This document shows, piece by piece, positions 1 to 8,128 of a stretch of DNA of 64,000 bases. The notes beneath the pieces are model-generated. The model saw only the letters and a program-made list of their open reading frames with translations, was not told the origin of the DNA and searched no databases. A program made the position numbers and the translations under genes. Position 1 is the stretch's first letter; every line of letters starts with the position of its first letter. This stretch comes from Segatella buccae ATCC 33574 (GTDB taxonomy: Bacteria; Bacteroidota; Bacteroidia; Bacteroidales; Bacteroidaceae): assembly GCF_000184945.1 (NCBI RefSeq), contig NZ_GL586311.1, forward strand, positions 1,962,598 through 2,026,597, in the 5' to 3' direction.

Positions 1-354
1 AGTGAGAGTGCAGCCTTGAGGCGCGTTTTTGGTGATGCCTTGCCGGCCGTGTCATCGACAAAAGGCTTTACAGGGCATACGACGAGTGCAAGTGGAAGCA
101 TTGAGAGTGTTTTTTGCCTTTTGGCACTGCAGCACCGGTTTGTACCACAGAACCTTAATTGGCAGAAATCTGATGAGAAATGTATCGTACCGGTGCATGG
201 AGTGTTGGCAGACGGTCTCTCAAGAAGTATGGAAAAATCAGAGGAGCATGATGGTTGCCCCATGCTGAATCATGTTATGTGCAATGGCTTTGGATTTGGT
301 GGTAATGACTCTACGGTGATTTTGGGGCGTTTCGAACAGGGAAAAGCCTTGTGA
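1..354 (+). CDS. beta-ketoacyl synthase, C-terminal part (5' end outside window)
   Basis: The reading frame is open from the first base, so this is the last 117 residues of a ketosynthase. It carries the C-terminal thiolase-fold signature: a GHT motif followed by ASG (second catalytic His of the Cys-His-His triad) and the terminal glycine-rich NGFGFGGND stretch. FabF-like enzymes condense malonyl-ACP with a growing chain. The next gene is a chain-length-factor-like partner 33 nt downstream, and the whole run to 13076 is co-directional, so a polyene-type KS is more likely than housekeeping FabF. The active-site Cys is outside the window and cannot be checked. Confidence 0.85.
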   Translation, partial: SESAALRRVFGDALPAVSSTKGFTGHTTSASGSIESVFCLLALQHRFVPQNLNWQKSDEKCIVPVHGVLADGLSRSMEKSEEHDGCPMLNHVMCNGFGFGGNDSTVILGRFEQGKAL

Positions 355-387
355 ACAGCGTGTCCGAATAAAGATGCGAAAATCGAT

Positions 388-1050
388 ATGGAGAATAAAG
401 TATATGTCATAGGGCGTGCGGAAAATGTGCCGGAAGAGGAATATCGCCGGTATCTCAATCCGATGAAAACCCGTCGTTACGGCAGGTTGCTGAAGCGTGC
501 GTTGGCCACAGCCCTGAAAGTCATCGGAGAAACCGGTGTGGAGCATCCCGATGCCATCATCAACGGTACGGCTTTAGGATGCTTGGAGGAGACAGAATAT
601 CTGCTGAACGGACTTGCTTTGGAAGGTGAAGAGGTGAGTATGCCCACCCATTTTATGCAGTCCACCCATAACACGGTGGCCTCTCTTATTGGCATCTACA
701 CCCATACACATGGGTACAACTGCACGTACAGTCATCGCAAAATATCCTTTGAATGCGCTATGCAGGACGCGTTCATACAAATGAAGGTGGGAAAAATCAG
801 GACGGCTCTCGTGTGTGCTAATGACGAGCTACCCCCGGGGGTGAAGAAAATTTTTAATGATTTGGGGTTTGGAAAAGAATTGGTGGATGGAAATTCCATT
901 CCGATGGTAGGTGTTGCGACCGACCGTTCGGTGGCGGTGATGTTGTCGACCGAACCGGGAAAGCACCCACTTGCAGAGATTACGGCTGTAGAAATTTGGC
1001 ATGGTGTGGGCAAAGAAGATACGGCAGAGATCAAATATACGGCCCTATGA
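388..1050 (+). CDS. ketosynthase-like chain length factor
   Basis: A 220-residue protein resembling the short ketosynthase-like proteins (Ketoacyl-synt_2 type) of aryl polyene clusters, such as ApeC. The thiolase-fold core is visible (NTVASLIGIY, then FECAMQDAF). Where an active ketosynthase has its nucleophilic Cys, the segment at residues 115-120 reads SHRKIS, so it is probably a non-catalytic partner. Family knowledge says such proteins pair with a full KS and influence chain length; pairing with the upstream KS is inferred. No Shine-Dalgarno site is seen, as is usual in Bacteroidetes. Its stop codon overlaps the start of the next gene (ATGA). Confidence 0.75.
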   Translation: MENKVYVIGRAENVPEEEYRRYLNPMKTRRYGRLLKRALATALKVIGETGVEHPDAIINGTALGCLEETEYLLNGLALEGEEVSMPTHFMQSTHNTVASLIGIYTHTHGYNCTYSHRKISFECAMQDAFIQMKVGKIRTALVCANDELPPGVKKIFNDLGFGKELVDGNSIPMVGVATDRSVAVMLSTEPGKHPLAEITAVEIWHGVGKEDTAEIKYTAL

Positions 1051-1397
1051 GATTGTTTTTGATAGCCGTTGTGCAAAGTATGTTGCTCTGTGGAGGACAA
1101 GTTTTGCTTAAGTTTGCACTCCAAAAGATGGGAGGATTCGCGTGGACTGTACATTTCTTTGCGAGCCAACTTACCAACTGGTGGTTTCTCGGTTGTGGGA
1201 TCTGCTATGCTGCGGCAACAGTCCTCTGGATGTACATTATCAAGAACTTTCCCTTTTCCATGGCTTATCCGATGATATCGCTTAGCTATGTATTTGGCAT
1301 GTTGACAGCTATGCTTATTTTCCACGAGACGATTCCTGTAACAAGATGGATAGGCGTTGCGCTCATCATGGGTGGTTGCATATTGGTTGCACGTTGA
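1047..1397 (+). CDS. small four-helix DMT/SMR-like membrane protein
   Basis: A 116-residue, very hydrophobic protein with about four predicted transmembrane helices (near residues 2-20, 32-55, 60-85 and 92-115). This matches half-size EamA/SMR-type drug/metabolite transporters such as EmrE or ArnE. I chose the ATG at 1047 because it overlaps the previous stop by 4 nt; an upstream in-frame start at 996 would lie inside the preceding gene. Its place in a pigment-like operon suggests movement or flipping of a product or lipid-linked intermediate, but the substrate is unknown. Confidence 0.7.
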   Translation: MRLFLIAVVQSMLLCGGQVLLKFALQKMGGFAWTVHFFASQLTNWWFLGCGICYAAATVLWMYIIKNFPFSMAYPMISLSYVFGMLTAMLIFHETIPVTRWIGVALIMGGCILVAR

Positions 1398-1464
1398 GGG
1401 GGAAGGCTAAAGTGCATGTTGCGAAGTGAGACATGATATGAACTAACAAATAAATGTGGAGCAA

Positions 1465-2088
1465 ATGAAGTCATATATAAGAAATTTTATAGTTGGAGCA
1501 GTGCTTTCGCTGGGGACAGTCCTTCCCATGTCTGCACAACAGTTGCGCAAGGTAACGGCGCAACAGAGTGCCGTTATGATTAAGGAAATCTGCAAGTCAG
1601 CGCAAACGGTGAAGGCTTTGAGTTGTGATTTCATCCAAGTGAGTGAGGTGTCGTTTTTGGAAGAGAAAGTCACTTCCCACGGTTTGATGAAGTATCGTAA
1701 TATGGGTAGTCTGGTGTGGCAATATACCTCTCCATTCAAATACACGTTTTCGATTGATAATAATGTAGTCACGATGAAGTCTGGAAGTCGCACGCAATCT
1801 GTTGATCTGGCTGCGAGTAAAACCTTTCAAAACGTTGTCAAGATGGTGAAAAGCAGCATCACAGGACAGAATCTTAACAATAATCGGGATTTTAGCGTGG
1901 TCATGTATGCCGGTGGGAGCACTTGGATGGCGCAGCTCACTCCCCGTCACAATCAGATGAAGCAATTTGTAAAAACCGTCAGTCTTTATTTTGATAAATC
2001 TCGTTGCATGGTGAATAAAGTAGTGATGATACAAGCCAATGGTGATAAAATCACTATTGAGTTGACTAATATAAAGGTGTCGCGATGA
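1465..2088 (+). CDS. LolA-like outer membrane lipoprotein carrier protein
   Basis: 207 residues with a signal peptide (hydrophobic core residues 8-22, cleavage likely near SAQ at 23-25). The mature part resembles the LolA/LolB fold: an N-terminal helix with C-D-F-I-Q after the coil, then G-L-M-K-Y-R and L-V-W-Q-Y strands, the typical LolA half-barrel signature. The periplasmic carrier family ferries lipids or lipoproteins; clusters making aryl polyenes often carry a dedicated copy. The ATG at 1465 has GGAG just upstream; a GTG at 1456 is an alternative. Its stop overlaps the next start (ATGA), supporting one transcript. Confidence 0.8.
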   Translation: MKSYIRNFIVGAVLSLGTVLPMSAQQLRKVTAQQSAVMIKEICKSAQTVKALSCDFIQVSEVSFLEEKVTSHGLMKYRNMGSLVWQYTSPFKYTFSIDNNVVTMKSGSRTQSVDLAASKTFQNVVKMVKSSITGQNLNNNRDFSVVMYAGGSTWMAQLTPRHNQMKQFVKTVSLYFDKSRCMVNKVVMIQANGDKITIELTNIKVSR

Positions 2089-2480
2089 AGCTGTTACACT
2101 CTATGTTCGAAATAAGTGGGGACAACATTGGCGGCAAGGCAGTTTCTTTGTCAGATGAGACAGCTTCCCATGCCGATTTCACTCTCTGTTTCAATCCTGA
2201 CCATCCGATTTATCAGGCGCATTTTCCCGGTAAACCGATCACTCCCGGTGTGTGCATCGTTAAAGTACTTGGCGAATTGCTTGAGTTGAAACTCGGAAGG
2301 CGGCTCGAACTGAAGGAAATCAAAAACCTGAAGTTCGTTTCTCCTATTTCGCCGATAGCCAATGCGAGGGTAGATGTCCGCTTTCGTAAAATAGATGTGA
2401 GCGAACATGTCAAGGTGCAGGGGGCCATCACTCGGGGGGAAACTGTCTATACGAAATTCTCTTTGATATTTCATGAATAA
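2085..2480 (+). CDS. FabZ/ApeI-like hotdog-fold 3-hydroxyacyl-ACP dehydratase
   Basis: 131 residues with the FabA/FabZ motif HFPGKPITPG at residues 46-55; His46 is the expected catalytic histidine. Dehydratases of this type remove water from 3-hydroxyacyl-ACP to create each double bond, which suits polyene synthesis with the KS/CLF pair upstream. The N-terminal half is shorter and more divergent than housekeeping FabZ, as in the cluster-specific dehydratases. It overlaps lolA-like by 4 nt and the glycosyltransferase by 8 nt. Confidence 0.8.
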   Translation: MKLLHSMFEISGDNIGGKAVSLSDETASHADFTLCFNPDHPIYQAHFPGKPITPGVCIVKVLGELLELKLGRRLELKEIKNLKFVSPISPIANARVDVRFRKIDVSEHVKVQGAITRGETVYTKFSLIFHE

Positions 2481-3234
2481 CGAGGAAATTAGAGCCGTCA
2501 TGGAGACTGAGCACATTTGTGTGCTCATTCCTTCCTATCACAACGAGAAGACGATTGTCGGTGTGTTGCATCGTGTTATGATGTACACCGACAACGTTAT
2601 TGTCGTGCTCGACGGCGAACCTCAAAAGGCGTGTCAAGTTATAGCTGATGCCGGTCTGAAACCCTATATCTTGTCATACAAAAAGAATCAGGGGAAAGGC
2701 CATGCCTTGAAAGAAGGCTTTAAGGAGGCCATCCGCCGAGGTTATGAATATGCCATTACGCTAGATAGCGATGGACAGCACTATCCCGAGGACATCCCTC
2801 TCTTCATTGACGCTTTTCTTGCCAATAGAGGCTCTTTTCTTGTTGGTGTTCGAAATTTTGGCCATGAGAATATGCCGGGTGGAAATACTTTTGCCAATAA
2901 GTTTTCAAACTTCTGGTTTCATCTCCAGACCGGTCACTCCCTCGAAGACACCCAGTGTGGTTTCCGTATGTATCCTCTTTCCATGCTCAATGCCGGTTGG
3001 GTCATCACCTCTCGCTATGAATCGGAGTTGGAACTGCTCGTCTATTCGGCTTGGAAAGGCGTTAAGCTTGTCCCAATACCCATTCGGGTTTATTATCCCC
3101 CTCAAGGAGAAAGGGTCAGTAACTTTCGCCCATTCCAAGATTTCATGCGTATCACCCTATTGAATATCGTGCTTACGACAGGTGCTCTTTGCTATTATCT
3201 GCCGCTGCAAATGATTAGGAGGCTTTGCCGATGA
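2473..3234 (+). CDS. family 2 glycosyltransferase (DPM1-like)
   Basis: 253 residues with a GT2 fold: an N-terminal VLIPSYHNE nucleotide-binding strand (near residue 17), GKGHALKEGF (residues 74-83), and the metal-binding DSDGQH at residues 98-103. The C-terminus has one hydrophobic stretch (about 228-247) ending in basic residues, probably a membrane anchor. The family transfers a sugar from an activated donor, often to polyprenyl phosphate or lipids. In this operon it may decorate or prime the pigment; that is inference. The GUG/ATG choice is clear but an internal ATG at 2500 is a possible alternative start because the 5' end overlaps the previous gene. Confidence 0.85.
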   Translation: MNNEEIRAVMETEHICVLIPSYHNEKTIVGVLHRVMMYTDNVIVVLDGEPQKACQVIADAGLKPYILSYKKNQGKGHALKEGFKEAIRRGYEYAITLDSDGQHYPEDIPLFIDAFLANRGSFLVGVRNFGHENMPGGNTFANKFSNFWFHLQTGHSLEDTQCGFRMYPLSMLNAGWVITSRYESELELLVYSAWKGVKLVPIPIRVYYPPQGERVSNFRPFQDFMRITLLNIVLTTGALCYYLPLQMIRRLCR

Positions 3235-6200
3235 ATACGTTTTTCTTGAAAATATACGATGTTTTGGGCAGGCATAAGGTCATGACGGTGGTTTTGATGC
3301 TTGCTTTTGTCGCAGCGTTTGTGGCAATGGCATTACGCGTGGACTACGAAGAGGATATTTCCAAGTTTCTCCCTCAGAACGAGCAGAATGAGAAGTATGC
3401 CGATGTGTATCGGCAGATAAACTCTCAAAACCGTATAGCTGTTATCTTTGAGATGCGGGATACTACCGCCGTAGTCGATACCGACAGCATGGAAGAGGCC
3501 ATGGAATATCTTGGCACTTGTTTGAGGCAGATGGCGCAATCTTCCAGCTTCCAGACTAAAACCGGTCTTCGGGTGACGAATCTACAAACGGCTATTGATG
3601 AGGAAAAGCTGCTCGGTATGCTCGATTTCGTATATCGCAACGCTCCTTATTTTGTTCTTCCGGATGATTATGAACGTTTAGACACGATCGTGCTTAATCG
3701 GGAATATATTCACAACCGGCTGGTGGAGGCCAAGCAGCAGCTTATCGTTACCAACGGAATGGCCATGCAGACACTGCAATACGATCCGTTGCAACTTTTC
3801 GCCCCTGTGATGAAACGGCTTCAAGACTTGCGGATGAACGACAGTTTTCAGCTGGTCGATGGTTATATCTTTACCAAAGACGGGCGTCACTCCATGATTA
3901 CTTTCGACAGTCCGTATGGTTCCAGCGAGACCCAAAAGAATGCAGAGCTTGCCGGTGCTCTTGACACATTGATGGCCCGGACCGAAATGCGTTTTCCGTC
4001 CATCCGTGTGTCAGCCATTGGAGCCCCCTTGATAGCAGTCACCAATGCCCGGCAAATCAAGACCGACTCTCTCATTGCCGTGTCGATAGCGGTGGTTCTC
4101 ATTCTGGTATTGCTCGTTTGGCATTATCGTCGGTTGTCCGATATCGTGTGGATTGGTGCAAGCATTTCGTTTGGATGGCTCTTTGCCATAGCCGGCATGA
4201 GTGTTTTCTACGACAGTGTATCCATTATCGTGCTCGGTATCGGCAGTGTCATCATCGGCATTGCTGTCAACTATCCGCTTCATTTCCTTGATCACATTCG
4301 TGAAGTCACCGACAGGCGTGAGGCTTTACGTGAAATGGTGTCACCCTTGTTGATAGGTAACATCACGACGGTGGCAGCTTTTCTCTGCCTTGTATGGCTT
4401 GATGCACAGGCCATGCGCGACCTCGGGGCATTCGGCAGCCTGATGTTGATAGGTACCATTCTTTTTGTCTTGGTTTTTCTGCCGTTGTTTACCAAGGCTC
4501 ACAAACGCCGGCAGTATGAACATCACAGTTCCCGTTTCCGTCTTCCCCAAATCCCTTACCTCTTCCCGCTGGTTTGTGCCATAACGCTCGTGTTGGGTTA
4601 TTTTTCCTTGCAAACTTCTTTCGATTCTAATCTTGCCCATATCAATTATATGACTCCTTCCCAACGTTCGGACATGGAGTTGCTGGCTTCATCCGTACAT
4701 GATGCACCGGTCTATGTGGTGGTTGAGGGCAAGACCCTCGAAGAAGTAGCTGGACAGAACAGACGGGTGGAAAGGGAATTGCGCCAAAAAGGGATGCCCT
4801 TGCAAGGTGTTGGCGATTTTTTGAATGTGGACGGAGATTCCCAAGTGACGGGAAATGAATGGAACCGGTATATGAATAAGGATACCTATTTTGTCGGTCG
4901 TGCCTCCTGCAAGTGTGAGGAAGACTTGCGTCATTTGTCCCATACAACTGTCCGTGAACGGTTGTTGACCGTTTTTCGCAATGAATGTCGGTCATTGGGC
5001 TTCTCCGAGCGCGCTTTCCAGCCTTTCGTCGAACTCATCAGCCGTAATGTGTCTCCCCGTTCCGTTTCTTATTTCCAACCATTGACCGCCCAATTTTTGG
5101 GAACTTACATTTTGAAAACGGGTTCAGGCTATCGTATGGTGAATTATCTCCACACCGAACGGGAGCAACTTGCGAAAGATGCCGTCAGGGCCTCGTCGGC
5201 CAATGCCTTTGCTTTCAGTGCCAAAGATATTGGCAACCAACTTGTTGACATTCTCAACAACTCGTTCAATTACGTTGGTTTTGTTTGCGGTTGTGTTGTA
5301 TTCTTTTTCCTCTGGCTTTCTTTCCGTCGCGTCGAACTGGCTTTGATGTCCTTTTTGCCGTTGGCAGTCGGATGGATTTGGATATTGGGTCTGATGCAGC
5401 TTTTAGGCATTCAGTTTAATATTGTCAATGTCATCCTTGCTACATTTATTTTCGGGCAAGGCGACGACTACACCATTTTCATCACAGAGGGGCTGCTCTA
5501 TGAACACACCACCGGACAAAAAAGGCTTGCAAGCTATAAGCGCAGTGTGATGCTCAGTGCCGTACTCATGTTCATCGGCATTGGCACTCTTATTTTTGCC
5601 AAGCACCCCGCTCTTCGTTCTTTGGCCGAAGTGACTATCATTGGTATGGTTACTGTTGTCCTGATGGCCAACTATCTCCCTCCTCTTGTGTTCCGTTGGC
5701 TGGTGCGAGCTGATGTTGCAGATGTCCAAAAACGTTTGGCATCCACCGGGAAAACGGTTCCGGTGCCAATGAGGGGCAGTTCGTCAGCCTTGGCACCAAC
5801 GGCATTCTTCTCCCGCCCGCTCCCCCTCACGCTGAAGCGTTTGACCTATTCTGTAGGCTACATGCTGTTTTTTCTGATGTTTATGTATTGCGGGGCTCTG
5901 CCTTATACATGGCTGTACTTCCATCTCGGGCGAATAACGGAGCGGAAACGCCTTCACTATCACCGTCTCATCAGGGGCGTGGCGAAATATGGCTTGCGTT
6001 TGCTTCCCGGCATTCGCTTTGCTGTTGACAATCGGGTAGGAGAGACTTTTGAGAAGCCGGCAGTCATTATTTGTAATCATCAGAGCCATCTTGACATCCT
6101 CAGTGTGTTGCAATTCTCGCCGAAACTGATTATTGTCACCAACGGATGGACGTGGCACAATCCATTCTACGGTTCCGTGCTTCATCATGGCGACTTCCTG

Positions 6201-6632
6201 CCCGCAGCTGACGGGATGGAAAAGAATATGCCCAAACTACGCGAACTTTACAAGAAAGGTTATAGCATCGTCATCTTCCCCGAAGCCACTCGTAGTGCAG
6301 ATTACAGCATTTTGCGTTTCCATAAAGGCGCTTTTTATCTGGCCCACGAACTTGGTGCCGATATCCTGCCACTCTATATCCACGGTGCAGGCCATGTGTT
6401 GCCCAAGAAAGACTTTATGTTGCGTCAAGGCCGAATCCTTATTGAAGTGGGGCGGCGTGTGTGTTTTGAGCGATATGATGATGAAGGCATTACAGCCAAT
6501 GAGGCCATCCGTAAGATGACAAAGGCTATGCGCCATCATTATCAGAAACATTATGCTGAGTTGTGCTCATCGATAGAAACCGATGACTATCTTGCTCCTT
6601 ATCGCAAATTGCGCGACTATTACAAAAACTAA
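3231..6632 (+). CDS. MMPL/RND-family exporter fused to a PlsC-type acyltransferase
   Basis: A 1133-residue fusion. Residues 1-870 form an MMPL/RND transporter: an N-terminal TM helix, a large periplasmic loop (about 40-270), a TM bundle (275-425), a second loop (440-680) and a second bundle (685-835) with the sequence GQGDDYTIF typical of the family's proton-relay region. After two linker helices, residues 930-1133 are a lysophospholipid acyltransferase domain with NHQSHLD (949-955, HX4D) and FPEATRS (near 1015). A strong AGGAGG lies 8 nt before the ATG at 3231, unusual for this genome and supporting this start over a TTG at 3225. It probably exports and/or acylates the operon's product. Confidence 0.85.
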   Translation: MNTFFLKIYDVLGRHKVMTVVLMLAFVAAFVAMALRVDYEEDISKFLPQNEQNEKYADVYRQINSQNRIAVIFEMRDTTAVVDTDSMEEAMEYLGTCLRQMAQSSSFQTKTGLRVTNLQTAIDEEKLLGMLDFVYRNAPYFVLPDDYERLDTIVLNREYIHNRLVEAKQQLIVTNGMAMQTLQYDPLQLFAPVMKRLQDLRMNDSFQLVDGYIFTKDGRHSMITFDSPYGSSETQKNAELAGALDTLMARTEMRFPSIRVSAIGAPLIAVTNARQIKTDSLIAVSIAVVLILVLLVWHYRRLSDIVWIGASISFGWLFAIAGMSVFYDSVSIIVLGIGSVIIGIAVNYPLHFLDHIREVTDRREALREMVSPLLIGNITTVAAFLCLVWLDAQAMRDLGAFGSLMLIGTILFVLVFLPLFTKAHKRRQYEHHSSRFRLPQIPYLFPLVCAITLVLGYFSLQTSFDSNLAHINYMTPSQRSDMELLASSVHDAPVYVVVEGKTLEEVAGQNRRVERELRQKGMPLQGVGDFLNVDGDSQVTGNEWNRYMNKDTYFVGRASCKCEEDLRHLSHTTVRERLLTVFRNECRSLGFSERAFQPFVELISRNVSPRSVSYFQPLTAQFLGTYILKTGSGYRMVNYLHTEREQLAKDAVRASSANAFAFSAKDIGNQLVDILNNSFNYVGFVCGCVVFFFLWLSFRRVELALMSFLPLAVGWIWILGLMQLLGIQFNIVNVILATFIFGQGDDYTIFITEGLLYEHTTGQKRLASYKRSVMLSAVLMFIGIGTLIFAKHPALRSLAEVTIIGMVTVVLMANYLPPLVFRWLVRADVADVQKRLASTGKTVPVPMRGSSSALAPTAFFSRPLPLTLKRLTYSVGYMLFFLMFMYCGALPYTWLYFHLGRITERKRLHYHRLIRGVAKYGLRLLPGIRFAVDNRVGETFEKPAVIICNHQSHLDILSVLQFSPKLIIVTNGWTWHNPFYGSVLHHGDFLPAADGMEKNMPKLRELYKKGYSIVIFPEATRSADYSILRFHKGAFYLAHELGADILPLYIHGAGHVLPKKDFMLRQGRILIEVGRRVCFERYDDEGITANEAIRKMTKAMRHHYQKHYAELCSSIETDDYLAPYRKLRDYYKN

Positions 6633-8128
6633 TGAGTATGGAGAAAGATGCAATCATTATAGGTGCCGGCTTGGGAGGACTTTCCACCGGTGTGGTGCTG
6701 GCTAAAAACGGTTATCGCGTGACAGTGCTTGAGCAGGGTGGGCAGCCCGGTGGCTGTCTGCAATGCTTCACACGTCAGGGCGTTAAGTTTGAAACCGGTA
6801 TGCATTTTATTGGTTCTGCTGCAGAGGGGCAGACCCTGCACCGACTTCTTCATTATCTGGAAGTCGATGTGCCCCTTTCACAACTTGATGCAGAAGCATA
6901 CGAAGTCATATCCCTGCAAGGCCGCCACTATCCTTTTGCCTGTGGCCGTCGGCGTTTTGTAGAACGCCTTTCTGAGTTTTTCCCCGACCAGCGGGCCAAT
7001 CTTGATCGCTTCTGCGACCTCATCAGTCAAGTAGCTGAAGCCTCCTCCCTCCACAGTTTGAAGCATACGGAAACAGATGCTGCCATCAATACGGAGTATC
7101 TGTTGAAGAGCATCAATGAGGTGGTCGATGCGACCATCACCGATCCTGTCCTACGGCAAGTGGTGGTAGGCAATTTGCCCCTTTATGCCGCAGAGAAAGA
7201 CAAGACCCCTTTTTCTACCTACGCTTTTGTGATGGATTTCTATAATCGTAGTGCATGGCGCGTGGTGGGAGGCAGCGACCGCATTGCCCGCAGCCTTGTC
7301 CGGACCATCCGTCGGTATGGCGGTGAGGTGCTTATTCGCAAACAGGTGACCCACATCGACTGCGATGCCTCCCACGCCACGGGTGTCACCTGTGCCGATG
7401 GCAGCCATTTCGAGGCAGCCGTCATTATCAGCGATGCCCATCCCGTCCGCACACTCGAACTTGTAGATTCGCCGCTCCTCCGTCCTGCCTATCGACGCCG
7501 CATCAAGTCGCTGCGCAACACGGTGGGCGGCTTTTCTGTTTATCTGCGTTTCAAGGAGAACACCGTGCCTTACATGAACTATAATTTCTATGGCTATAAA
7601 AGGCCTTCACCTTGGAATTGTGAACACTATACGCCGGAAGAGTGGCCCAAAGGCTATCTCTACATGCACTTTTGTGACGAAGAACATCAGCAGTACGCCC
7701 GCAGTGGAGTCATTCTTTCCTATATGCAAATGGACGATGTAGAGCCGTGGAAAGGTACACAGGTGGGAAAGCACGGAGAAGCCTACGAACGTTTCAAGAC
7801 CGAACATGCCGAGCGCCTGTTGGATGAAATGGAGAAAGAGTTTCCGGGGTTACGCAGTCGGATAGCCGGCTATTATACTTCCACTCCGCTCACCTACCTC
7901 AATTACACCGGTACAGAGGACGGTTCGATGTATGGCATAGCCAAAGACATTCATCTCGGACCGGCAGCCCGCGTGCATCATCGCACAAAGATTCCCAATC
8001 TTCTGCTCACCGGCCAGAATATCAACAGTCATGGCATCCTTGGGGTGCTTGTGGGGACAATGGTCACATGTGGCGAGCTGTTGACAAGTGAAAAGATATT
8101 TAAGGAGATTGTCTATGGAGAGGAGTAG
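6632..8128 (+). CDS. CrtI/CrtISO-like FAD-dependent oxidoreductase (first of a pair)
   Basis: 498 residues of the phytoene desaturase/carotene isomerase superfamily. An N-terminal Rossmann motif GAGLGGLSTG (residues 11-20) followed by an acidic strand end (VLEQ) binds FAD, and GGCLQ plus a C-terminal GQNINSHG region complete the FAD site. Family members desaturate or isomerise polyenes or saturate prenyl chains. The start overlaps the stop of the MMPL fusion by one base; an in-frame ATG two codons later is also possible. It is a clear paralogue of the next gene. The substrate is not evident; polyene or resorcinol modification is inferred from context. Confidence 0.85.
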   Translation: MSMEKDAIIIGAGLGGLSTGVVLAKNGYRVTVLEQGGQPGGCLQCFTRQGVKFETGMHFIGSAAEGQTLHRLLHYLEVDVPLSQLDAEAYEVISLQGRHYPFACGRRRFVERLSEFFPDQRANLDRFCDLISQVAEASSLHSLKHTETDAAINTEYLLKSINEVVDATITDPVLRQVVVGNLPLYAAEKDKTPFSTYAFVMDFYNRSAWRVVGGSDRIARSLVRTIRRYGGEVLIRKQVTHIDCDASHATGVTCADGSHFEAAVIISDAHPVRTLELVDSPLLRPAYRRRIKSLRNTVGGFSVYLRFKENTVPYMNYNFYGYKRPSPWNCEHYTPEEWPKGYLYMHFCDEEHQQYARSGVILSYMQMDDVEPWKGTQVGKHGEAYERFKTEHAERLLDEMEKEFPGLRSRIAGYYTSTPLTYLNYTGTEDGSMYGIAKDIHLGPAARVHHRTKIPNLLLTGQNINSHGILGVLVGTMVTCGELLTSEKIFKEIVYGEE

